A stretch of 64,000 bases of DNA from Theobroma cacao (taxonomy: Eukaryota; Streptophyta; Magnoliopsida; Malvales; Malvaceae): assembly GCF_000208745.1 (NCBI RefSeq), contig NC_030855.1:9226869-9290868 (forward strand), written 5' to 3'. This document shows positions 1 through 11,178 of the stretch, in pieces. A model generated the notes under the pieces. It saw only the letters and a list, made by a program, of their open reading frames with translations, did no database searches and was not told where the DNA came from. The position numbers and the translations under genes are program-made. How positions within the stretch are numbered: position 1 is the stretch's first letter; every line of letters begins with the position of its first letter.

Positions 1-3000
1 TCAAATTAAGATGATGATCGTAATGACATGTAATATTTTCGTAGGATTTTGTACTACTTTAGCTCTAGGTAGATGTAGAGTAAAGGAGCTAATAGTTATC
101 TGTACAAAGAAGTTAATAGTTTGGTTTTTAAAGTGTATGACTAGAATGTATTAAAAGTAGTTGTTTAAATGACTAGATGTATATGGGAATCTTTTGGTAG
201 GACAGAAGTGGACTAGCACTATGACTATTAAGGAAAGATATTTATCTTAGTGGCATGGTTGATCATCTTAGATAATTGTTGAAGACTGATGTGGAAAGTC
301 ATTAATGATTCAAGCAATTACCCTAATTAACAATGAATGTATTTTGCAGTACTAAGAAATGGATATCGATTAACATGATGAACTTTTGGAGTGATAACCC
401 TAAATTTTGACGAGGTATAAATGCCATTTGAATGGATGATGTTGTTGGAGATTATTACTTATCGTAGTATGTGAGTTTTGATATGATTCTGAATGCAAAG
501 CTAAATAAATAAAATTCTGGTTTATGGGACAAATTGTATCAGAGAAGATGATTCCCGAGCAAACACATGGAACTAAGGGATTATATTATAATAAGTGGGT
601 TCAGTGTGTTGAAATTGTACAGGACATTGGGAGACAGTGTAGTAAGACTAACAATTAATCATGGAGATGTGAAATTGGGAATCTTAACTGTGGTTACAAT
701 TCAAAAGGATATGAAAGAAATCAATGAAGCTCTAGATGACATTTTGAGCGATTAATGTGATAAAGTCAAAGGTTGTAAGCTTGAAGGTGGAGGAAGTATA
801 AAATGATGCCATAATATTATAGGAAGATAATCTAATACAATTATGGTCCATTAGAGATAAATGAAGGAACTTGAAAAAGATAAATTTTTTATTAATAAGG
901 ATTGTGAGTAAAAATGTAGTGAAAAATGAACTATTTTCGTGGTTTTTGTACTAGAAGTTAATAAACTATTGGAGATATAAGACAAAGAAGATGATCAAAA
1001 ATGGATAATGAAAATAGTGGGATACCATAAATAATAAGTAATTATGTGTATGATGATGTATATATTGTGAATTCATTACACCATATGGGAAAGATGTCCT
1101 AAGGTGGGACTTGAAATATGTGGATTTTTATATATGCTCTAGGAGGGAACTTCTGCATCCTAAATTCGAGGTATCTTGATCTTATAACTGCAAGGACGAG
1201 ATGTAATAATTAAGTGAATTATCTACTTTATAAATGTAATTGGTTGAGAACCCTTTATGGTTAGAGAGCACGAGCAAATTGAGAGTGGCATGAAGATGAA
1301 ACCCACGAGTTGAAGAATGGCCATTGGTTTTGATGCTAAGCTTTGTTGTTTGGAGTCTTAAGTGCATTGGGTAGGTATTAAGATAAAGATGATGAGTGAA
1401 ATTGCAAAGTTTCTTTATTGCATTATATATTGGCATGTAAGAGAAAGAAAAGTTAGAGAGTTTTTGAGATGGCTACATAAAAATAAATCAACATGTGGAG
1501 TGTTAAGATGAATAATATGTTGACTGAAGTCAAATCTTAAGAAATAAAGTAAGCCCTGTTAAAGACTAAAGAGGAAGTGAGGGAAAGGTTAGATAAATAT
1601 ATGAGATATTGATAAAAGATGTCAATACCAAGTGATAAGAGTGTGAATGAAGATTTCAAGGATGATATAGCAAATGAGTTTATATAGAATATTGTTATGA
1701 GAATTTACAAATCTTGTCTTGACTTTGTTGAAAGGAAAGGATTAGTGACAACACAAGTAAACCACGTGGTATGCTAGAAACCCTTAGAGATAAGTTGAAG
1801 CATGAGTAGTTAAGCATGCATGTAAATATTTTGGTGAGCAAGTGCATGCCTTTATGGAAATGATATGCTCCGAGTATGAAAGAGCAAATAAATGATTAAG
1901 TGTTTCAAGAATGTTTACACGCCTTTGAAAAAGAATTATAAGTTATACGTGATGAGTATAAGATGCGTGATTTTGAAACTTGCTAAGGAGCCAAACGGCT
2001 AAGTCTTGAGTTAAGTGATCACCTGCTGTGAGACATAAGTTTAAGATAGATATCCCCAAGGAAATACTCAAGAGAAGTTCTGCCATGGATCTCATGTAAG
2101 TAAGCATTAAGTTATATGATCATAAAAAGGAAGCCATAAGCTTAGAGTGGTACTTGTATTGACATTGAAAAGTACGTGAGGAGAATCTAGTTTCAAGTCT
2201 TGTAATTTCAAGTACAATTTGTAAATTGGTTAAGGAAGAATGATGTTATATTCGTATGAAAGAGTGGAACGAAAGATGATAGAAGTTGACCTTGATCATG
2301 AAGTCGGATAATGAAACTTTCCTAATACATTATGGAAATTGGAATTCGAAATGCTTGAGGCATACATGATTCAAAGGAGTTTGAGTTTTAAGTGACAAAT
2401 CAATATTGGAATGTAAGAAGGATACAAGGTAATGTAGAGGCATGAAGGATAATTGAGGAAAAAGGATGACTCTTAGGAATTGTGGTATTGCATAAGATGC
2501 AATGATCAAGTTAAGATAAATCTTTGAGGCATCAATGGGATTATAAAGCATACACGCATAATAGATTATAATTCAATGGAGATGACATTGTGATGCAGTG
2601 ATATATAGTACAAGGAAACTTAAGCATATAATTGGAAATGATAAGAAGAGAGTATAAGTATGTAAATGATGTGGAACTATACACAGGCATAATGAGAATT
2701 TGTATGAATTATAAAGATTATTCTATTGAATCTTGGTTATAAATGGGAATGAACAAAGAGAAATTAGTCTGAAGGCATTTGAAAACATACACCCGTATAC
2801 ATAATAAGGAATATGGACATTTGAATGTGCGTGTATACCTATGTGTGGAGTTAGTGATGTACCCAACTAAAATGAAGAATGGTTTTAGTGGTTCGAGATT
2901 TGAACTCAATATATTTGATGAGTTGTATAGATAATGTAACGATCAAGAATCTTATCAGAAGACGATTTATGGAGACCTAAGGAATTTTGGGGAAATAGTT

Positions 3001-3459
3001 AAGGGAATGTAATCTATAGTGGGATTAAGCCATATGAGATGGATTAATAGGATTAAGAAGATTGAAATTTCCTAAGTGCAAGGTAAACATGAACTATGTG
3101 GAAATAATTGAAGCTATTAATCTTCCCTAACGCTAAAGATATGTACAGGAATGAGTATGGTGTGTTAATGATGCCGTAAACTACACAATAGTGTATGAAG
3201 ATAGGATGAATGAATGAAATTCGAGAAGCTTGATATGGAATGAAGTAATAAGCTAGTGATTGGTATACCTAAATAAGTATAAAATGAGATCGAAATTGGT
3301 ATGATTGAGATGGAATTATGGTTCAAGTTTAATGATAGTAATAGAAGCATGCTTGATGTCACGATATAAAAGATCATAATTGTAAAGGTTACTGTTGATC
3401 TCATTTTAAAGGATAATAATAGATATAAGTGAAGTACTCGAGTTGAATTAGAGGTAAAT
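1..3459 (+). mobile_element. Element A, internal region (first part), non-coding Ty3/gypsy-related element
   Basis: This is the internal region of a large LTR element whose 5' LTR lies left of the window. From about 1065 to 3459 it aligns with the internal region of element B (about 21060-23415), including the stretch just before the polypurine tract. No long reading frame survives; the longest is about 60-85 codons. Compared with B it holds about 275 bp extra near 2404-2690 and lacks B's GC-rich island at 22061-22226. The sequence stops at the TAAAT target duplication (3455-3459) where element C begins, and resumes at 13942. I infer a non-autonomous element that relied on proteins supplied in trans. 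The + orientation follows from the PPT and 3' LTR at 14069-14083. Confidence 0.75.
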
Positions 3460-6264
3460 TGTCACGACCCGGAGCCTCCTTCGGGCCCATGACAATCGTC
3501 GCGATGTCCCGATTGATACTCATTACCCGGAATACCAATCGAAACCCTGCAAGGCTTACATATCAGTTTTAAACAATTTTCAGTCGTTTCGGCTCAAGTA
3601 AACCAAAAGACAAAAATATAGCATTTTTTTTATAAAAAAATATTTATAGAAACACGTGTAAGTAATCTTTTGTAACTTAGAAGTAAAATAAATTCATACA
3701 TACAATAATTTACAAAGTTATAATGTATAATCATAATTACAATGACAAGTGGCCCATAAATACATCAAGTGTTGGTGATAGTAACCTACTTTCTATGTGA
3801 TAAAGGGGTCAACTGGAATCCTTGACAAAATCGGGTATCTACAAGCTACCATAGGCCTGAAATATTTGGAAATGAGGTGGGTGAGATTTTGCAATCCCAA
3901 TGAGTAAACAGACATTATCATAAATATCTAAAGGTGAATAACATGGAGGCAAGTTTAAACAACAAATTACAAACCAATTCATAAGGTTTTTAATTTATTT
4001 CTTAAACCATAAAATATTTGTAATTTACCAAAACAATTGTTAAGGCTTATAACTTTTATTAAAAGCAAGGCTCAAGCCAAAACTAGTCCTTGAGGATACC
4101 TTGGCCTAGGCATCTAACCGAGTCCACCAAGGTTGTTAAGATATTTACATGTTAAACACATGTTAGTTTTGAAAACAAGTCGTTCCTTGGCATTGGCCGA
4201 GTTACACATTCACGTGGGGGTTCAACGTGAAGTGAGCTCTAACACTACCCCGGGAGTTACCCTTCTCACCTCTACAACCGGAGTAACTATATAACCGGGT
4301 TTACCGTGCCCCTCTAATAGGCAGTCCACGAACACCCGTCACTGCAGTGACTAAACCCACCAATTTTAATAAAATTTTGACAGTATAACGTGGCTTTTAT
4401 TTATTTACCCAGCCTACATAGTAAAAGACAGATTACATAAATTCTCAATGCAATTATAAAATATAGCCACATATACTCATATATCATAAGCCATTCATAG
4501 GAAAATATATTTTTCAAGATAATTGGCAGTCTCCAATTACTCAATTTTATAATCAAAAGTTTCTTATTTCAGAAAATCAAGACAATATATTTATTTGTCA
4601 CATTTATTTCTAAAACATCAAAAATCCCATTTTAATGTCATTTTCATTTCATAAAATCCATGAAGAGCATTTAAAAATAAACTCTAGATAATTTACAATA
4701 ATAATAGGTTTATTCACCGTTTGTACAAATTAAATGCTTTCTAGGTGCCCCGATCACTGTTCGTCGAGTACGACTTCCTTGCCTTTACCGGAAGGCTTTC
4801 CTCCTAGACACATTGCAAAATTACACAATTCACCACATTGATGCTAAATCACTATATAATTGACTTAAATCCTATACTAATGTATGGTATGAAATGCAAT
4901 AGCCTAAAACAGCTTAAACACGGTATTAAACTATTTTTTGCACTTTACCTGATAAATTGCTAACGCACTCTATTTTAGCTCTAAATTGTCCCATTTTCTC
5001 TCCAACATTTCTAACCATTAAATATCAGCCAATAATCCTCTAAATCACAAAAATCAGCTCACTTTTCTCCTTGGAAAATTCGGCCAAAAATGGGACATTA
5101 ACTAGGTAAATTTTCCACTTTGTTTTTCTATCACATTTAACCATTTTTCATCATTTTCTCTTCATTTCTCTTAGAATAAAAATCAGTTCTTCATCATTGT
5201 ACATCATTGAAGATTCGGCCAAGGGTGGGTATTGTGAAAATTTCATGCTTTCTTGCCCAATTTGATTTCTATACACATTTAACTAACTAAAACTTTCAAT
5301 TCAACTAAAAATCAAAACATAAAAANATTTAACTAACTAAAACGATCAATTTAACTAAAAATCAAAACATAAGAATTTCAAATTCCTCCCCCTTGAAATT
5401 CGGCCAGCCCTTGGTACCACTTTTTGATCTCTCTCCTCAAGCTTGCTAAATGGAAACAAAGGCATAAGAAAGGTAGAAATCAAGCTAAAGTCAAAAAATC
5501 TTACCGTTAGACGCGTAAACGGACGAAAAACGCGATTTTCCCTTTGAATTTTCTAGTTTTCCTTTGGTTTTTCTCTTTTCTTCCTTTCCTCTCTATTTTC
5601 TCTCTTGTTCTCTCCTTATGGCCGGCCATCACCTGATGTGGGGTTTAAATGGGTTGACTTTCTTTTAAAAAAATATTAAATCATTAAAAAGTGCCATGTG
5701 TTACTTTCCCATTGGCCCGTTTTTTAAATTTCGTCCTTTAAGCTTCAATTTTTCACCACTTAACATATCATAGTTATTCATACCAAAATTAAGTAAATCC
5801 TATGATTTTGACAAGTTTTGGGTGGTGAAAATTACGATTTTTACCCCGAGATGATAAAATTACCATTTTACCCTTATGTTTCGAAAATTGCCGGAATTGA
5901 AAATTTTCACTTCCTATCATTAAATTATACTCCAAATAGTTAATCTTTGTCAAAATTTCACTCCATTATCAAATTATTATCTTAGGTGGCAAAATGACGA
6001 TTTTACCCCTGAACATCAAAATTTTCAATTTTTTCCCAAATGAACCCTCAAACTCTAAACAATCATTTTTAGTCATTCCTGGACTATAAAATATTAAATT
6101 TCATCCTACGATTCCTATTTGAACTAGTTCGAGGTTAAATTAACTCAAATGTACCGTTAGGTACAATACCGGGTTTCGCCTATTCTTAGGAACTTTTTTA
6201 GCGTAATAACATGCTACTCAGTGCATGTATGTAATGACATGTGTCTATAGGGTCGGGTTTTACA
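3460..6264 (-). repeat. Element C 3' LTR (left copy)
   Basis: This LTR of 2805 bp is related to the right copy at 11179-13936 (2758 bp) and to the LTRs of F. It carries a local 47-50 bp duplication next to an ambiguous base at 5326 that the right copy lacks, which accounts for the length difference. On the - strand it keeps the block around GCCGGCCAT and the donor-like GGTAAGATTTTT and GGTGAGTAAA sites also found in F. There are no genes within it. Confidence 0.93.
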
Positions 6265-6270
6265 ATTCTG

Positions 6271-6280
6271 CCCCCCTTAA
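6271..6280 (-). other. Polypurine tract of element C
   Basis: On the - strand it reads TTAAGGGGGG, six bases before the 3' LTR. It is the primer for plus-strand synthesis. The same tract with the same six-base gap precedes the 3' LTR of F (45385-45392). Confidence 0.85.
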
Positions 6281-6948
6281 AATAAAATTTTGACCTCAAA
6301 ATTTCACTTACCAGATTCAACAAATCGATGCGGGTATTGGTTCCTCATCTGATGCTCTACTTCGCATGTCATTTCCTCCATTCGAGCACTTTTCCACAAC
6401 ACTTTGACCATTGAAATACTCTTGTTCCTCAATACTCGATCCTTTCGATCCAAGATACTCACAGATTGCACCTCGAATTCCAAATCGTCATGCAACTCGA
6501 TCTGAGGTGCTTCGAGGATGTGAAAGGGATCTGGTACATATTTCTTAAGCATGGAGACATGGAAAACGTTGTGGATCCGATCTAACTCCGAAGGTAGTTC
6601 TAACCAATAAGCCACTAGGCTAATTCTCTCAATGATTCGGAATGGTCCAATATACCTCGGATTAAGCTTTCCCTGCTTTGCAAATCGAATCACCCTTTTC
6701 CACGGAGAAACCTTAAGAAAAACTCTATCATCGATCTCAAACTCCAAGTCTTTTTTTCGTTTATTTGCATAGCTCTTCTGCCTATCTTGGGCTACCTTCA
6801 GCCTTTCTCGTATAACCTTGATCTTGTCATTAGTTAGATCGATCAATTCCACACTAACTAACTTTCTTTCACCCATTTCATCCCAACAAAGTGGAGTACG
6901 ATATTTCCTTCCATATAAAGCTTCGTACGGTGCCATACCAATGCTAGA

Positions 6949-8136
6949 CTAGAAGCTGTTGTTGTAAGCAAATTCAACTAACGACAAGTGCCTATCCCAA
7001 CTCTCAAGAAAATCCATGACACAAGCCCTCAACATATCCTCCATAGTATGGATAGTCCTTTCTGACTGACCATCCACTATAGAAATAGGAACTTCATATA
7101 GCCTTACAATCTCATCTACATAGAGCTGAGCCAGCAGCTCAATAGAGTATGTACTATGGACAGCTAAAAAATGAGCGGACTTAGTCAACCGATCTACAAT
7201 CACCCAAATCGTATCCTTTCCCCTCTATGTCCGCGGCAATCCCAAAACAAAATCCATAGTTACATGCTCCCATTTCCACTTGGGAACAGGTAAAGACTGA
7301 AGTGTACCTGCTGGCCTCTGATGCTTCGCCTTAACTTGCTAACATACGAGACACTTTGCTACAAATATTGCTACGTCTCGCTTCATACCTGGCCACCAAT
7401 AATTCTCCCTGATAGTCCTATACATCTTAGTGCTTCCAGGATGTAATGCATAGGCAGATGAATGGGCTTCTTCCATGATTGCCTGTCTCAGCTGGTTTCC
7501 CTCAAGGACACAAACTCGGTCTCTAAACATCAAGATGTTATCCTCTCCGAATCTAAACTTACTGACTCCCCCATCGGTCAATTTTTGAATTTTTTTTCTT
7601 AACTCCTCATCAGACCTTTGAATGTCCTTGTTCTGATTTAGTAACGAAGGTCGCACAATGAAGCTTGCCAATAAGGATCCATCCTCACCATTTCTCAACT
7701 GAACCCCAAGAGATTTCATCTCTAATAATGCTGGAAAATAACAACTTTGAAGTGCGGCTAAAGACGATGAAGACTTACTACTTAAGGCATCAGCTACAAC
7801 ATTCGCCTTTCCCAGATGATAGTCTATCACCAAGTCATAATCTTTTATCAACTCCAACCACCGCCTTTGCCTCAAATTAAGCTCTTTTTGAGTGAGCAAA
7901 TATTTTAAACTCTTGTGACCCGTAAATATCCGACAATGCTCACCATACAAGTAATGCCTCCAGATTTTTAAAGCAAACACCACAACTGCTAACTCTAAAT
8001 CATGGGTAGGGTAATTTGCTTCATGCCTCTTTAGCTGTCTAGAAGCATAAGCCATAAATTTTTCATCCTGCATCAGTATGTACCCCAGCCCCAACTTTGA
8101 GGCATCACTACAAACTACAAATCCTTTAACACTCAC
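6949..8136 (-). pseudogene. Element C RNase H and integrase portion (degenerate, catalytic Asp deleted)
   Basis: The frame 8136-7339 holds RNase H ([17 protein letters not shown]) and the integrase HHCC zinc region ending CLVC. A stop follows, then the core resumes at 7203. Compared with F, 33 codons are missing in frame at about 7075, between PISIV and DGQSER. This deletes the second aspartate of the DD35E triad. The integrase would be dead even if the other breaks were absent. Confidence 0.88.
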
Positions 8137-8181
8137 AAGAAGTGTTAAAACGAGAGCGGAGCTTAACCGGTTCTTTAGCTC

Positions 8182-9149
8182 CTAAAATCGATTCTCACAA
8201 ACATCATCCCACTCAAACTTAACTCCCTTACGAGTTAGACGGGTCAAAGGAGTTGCGATTAAGGAAAACCCTTGAACAAACCTCCGATAATAACCGGTTA
8301 ATCCGAGGAAGCTACAAATCTTCGTCACCGTCTTAGGTTGCTCCCATTGTAAAATTACCTCTATCTTCTTAGGATCAACATATATTCCAGCTCTCGATAC
8401 TACGTGTCCAAGAATACAACTTCCTGTAACCAAAACTCACACTTCGAAAACTTTGCATACAACTGTCTTTCCCGCAAAGTCTGTAATACTATACGCAAGT
8501 GAGTAGCGTGCTCATCATTATCTCTCGAGTAAATCAGGATGTCATCAATGAACATAATAACAAACTTGTCCAAGTAAGGGTGGAGCACCTTGTTCATGAG
8601 ATCCATAAAAGCTGTCGGTGCATTAGTTAACTCGAAAGGTGTGACCAAGAACTCATAATGACTGTACCGAGTCCTGAACGCTGTCTTAGGTACATCTTGT
8701 TCTTTAATCCTCAACTGATGATACCCATACCTCATATCAACCTTAGAAAACACTATAGCTCCTTGTAATTGATCGAAAAAATCACCAATCCTCGGCAACG
8801 GATACTTGTTCTTAATGGTCATTATGTTAAGCTGTCAATAATCTATACATAACCGAAGTGTACCGTCTTTTTTTTTCACAAATAAAACCAGTGCTCCCCA
8901 CGGAGATGTACTAGGGCGTATAAAACCCTTGTCCACTAACTCTTTCAACTCCTTCAACTCTACCAAAGCCATTCTATATGGAGGAATAGAGATATAGGCA
9001 GTACCCGAAAGTAAGTCAATGATGAATTCGATCTCACGATTGAGAGGAAGTCCCGATAATTCATCAGGAAATACATCAGGGAACTCACTTACTACGGGGA
9101 CATTCTCTACCTTAGGTTCCTCCCTCGATATATCAATCACATGAGACAA
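8182..9149 (-). pseudogene. Element C reverse transcriptase portion (degenerate)
   Basis: This is the RT domain, broken by frameshifts at about 8830 and 8420. The catalytic FIDDILIYS motif (YxDD equivalent) is intact in the middle fragment (8400-8822), as is the FSKVDMR motif carrying the first catalytic aspartate. The C-terminal part contains the [10 protein letters not shown] motif typical of gypsy RT. It is similar throughout to the RT of F. Confidence 0.88.
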
Positions 9150-9857
9150 GTATGTCGGATATCCCTTTCACACCAATTTCAAAGCTTTGAGGGCCGAGAT
9201 TACACAAAATGGCAATACTCGACACTCCCCTGTAAATACAACTTTTGCTCCCTCTAAACTCTAGAGAATCAGTTCTTTTTTAAAACAATCCACCTTTGCT
9301 CGATGAGTGGACAACCAATCTTTACCCAAGATCAAATCAAAGTCTTGAATCTCAAAAAGGATTAAATCACCCATAAATTCTTCTTCCCCAACTTTAATAC
9401 CACAGTCTCTATAATACGTATTTCTTACTAACCGTTCGCCCAGAGGAGTATGCACTACAATCTCTTCCTCTAATGTTGACAGGTTCCTATCTGAGAATGA
9501 TGCAAATTATATGCTCATGTATGATCTATCGGAGCCCGAATCTATCAAAACAAGTGCATCTCTATCAAACACAATCATAGTACCTATCACTGTGCTAGGT
9601 CTAACTCGAGCTTCATCCTCAGTCACTGCAAAAATCCTAGTTGAAATCGCGGGCTACAATCTAGAAGTTGGCTGCTCTGAGGTATTACTCCCCATGCCTG
9701 ACAGTATCACTAAGCCTGTCTGGACTATGATTCGAAGTGTCTCTCCGTGGTATACTAGAACGAGTCAGAGGAGTAGAAGTAGCTACTATACCCCGTCTCA
9801 ACTGAGGACAATCTCTCTTGATATGCCCTATTGGCCGCATTGAAAACACTTTACAAG

Positions 9858-10979
9858 CTATCTACATGACCCAACATAAAATCCTCCATAATTACGGCAT
9901 CTGTCCAATCTTCTTGAAGTCCCCCCCTGACTACTCATCACGGGCCGATCAAGTCTAGAAGATCTTAGTTGTGATTGCTGAGATGGAGGTCTAGTGGATG
10001 CCATAGACGCTGCGGTATTACTTCCTACAATAGATGTCAAATCTCTACCTCTCTTTGAAGACTGACCCGGGAACGTAAGTGGATTCCTTCTCTTTGCAAA
10101 CTCAGCTCAGATCCGTCTATTCTTAGTGGCGAGCTTTTCAGCTCGTAAGGCCATCTGCAAAACTTCCTTATACGACTCTTTGCTAGTCACTATCATACGC
10201 TCCAATATCTCATTACGGAGTCCCTCCTCAAAGTAGTTTACCTGATCTTGCTCCAATCTCACCAACTCAAGTACATAAAGCATCAGCTCATTAAAATGAG
10301 TTCCATACTCCTCAATGGTCATGTTCCCTTGTTTCAAGCTCATAAATTCTCTCTTTTTCCCTTTCTGATGGAAATAAACGTAATACTGACCATCAAACTC
10401 TTAGAGAAAATCTGTCCAAGTCAGTGGTATGGGAGAGCGAGACTTTACTGAATTCCACCAAGTATGGGCTCTCTTCTCAAATAACCGTGTAGCCACCTTC
10501 AATTTCATCTCATCATCTAATCCCATATCTGCCAATGTCTTCGATACTTGAATAACCCAATCCTTAGCTGCAATCGCATCCAACTCACAAGTAAACGAGA
10601 CGCAACCTAATTGTCTAGCTTCTTTCAATTTCTTAGAAATGGAGACGTCCGGTGTTTGGGGTGCAATAGGAGGTGGTGGTACTAGGGCTGTTATAGGGGA
10701 AACAGCGGGTGGAACTGGACCAGCCTGAGCCTGACTCGTAAGAGTAGTGAGAAAAGTCGTTAAAGCTTGAGCTACCTCGGGTGACATGGCAGGTACGCTA
10801 GGAGAAGCAACAGGTGGTGGAGGAGGTACAAGAATGTTAGTAGACTCAGCAGTAGGAACTGCTCTAAAAGAAGATACAATCGACTCCTCTTTTATGGAAT
10901 CCGACCGACTCTGTCTGGGGCGACCTCTTCCCCTACAAGTAAATCTAGTGATAAGTGGTAGCTCACGTCGAGGAGGCAT
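9858..10979 (-). pseudogene. Element C Gag portion (degenerate)
   Basis: Gag would form the virus-like particle. The N-terminus is MPPRRELPL, followed by a proline-rich stretch and the conserved retrotransposon gag core ([12 protein letters not shown] to [10 protein letters not shown]), as in F. It breaks near 10400 and again before 10107. The later part (about 10040-9858) holds a degraded CRNYGG motif where F has CRNCGN, so the first zinc-knuckle-like motif has lost a ligand. Confidence 0.85.
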
Positions 10980-11159
10980 AATGATCTACAAAAGGAACGA
11001 AATTTGTTTAAACGACTTAAGACTCTATATGCAACTACATGCAACTAACTAATTTTAACTAGGTCACGCTGACATTGTAAATTATTTTAAAATAACTTTA
11101 AATCCAAGAACTTTAAAAATCAAAAACTTCTTTCAAAACCATAAGCTTTTAAACCGAAA

Positions 11160-11171
11160 GCTCTGATACCA
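11160..11171 (-). other. Primer binding site of element C (initiator Met-tRNA type)
   Basis: On the - strand it reads TGGTATCAGAGC, complementary to the 3' end of plant initiator-Met tRNA. It lies seven bases inside the 5' LTR edge at 11179. It is a priming site, not a tRNA gene. Confidence 0.93.
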
Positions 11172-11178
11172 ATTGAAT

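Larger units (their letters stand above)
6304..10979 (-). pseudogene. Element C gag-pol polyprotein, broken
   Basis: This is the relic of a single gag-pol frame equivalent to the intact one in F, running from an ATG at 10979 to a stop at 6304. Reading along the - strand: Gag (10979 to about 9858), protease-type segment (about 9455-9261), reverse transcriptase (9149-8182), RNase H and integrase zinc region (8136-7339), integrase core (7203-6949), and integrase tail plus chromodomain-like end (6936-6304). It is split by several frameshifts and stops, for example a TAG directly after the integrase CLVC motif near 7340. The second gag zinc-knuckle-like motif has lost a cysteine (Cys to Tyr). At the point where F has its 84-bp intron-like segment, C is continuous. 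It cannot give a working polyprotein. Confidence 0.93.

Noticed and set aside
567..755. A 62-codon + frame in element A
   Set aside because: No recognisable motif and surrounded by stops. I could not see a matching frame in B.
2718..2909. A 63-codon - strand frame shared by A (2718-2909) and B (22678-22869)
   Set aside because: It is kept only because A and B are homologous here. Differences between the two copies are mostly amino-acid changing, and it runs against the element's direction.
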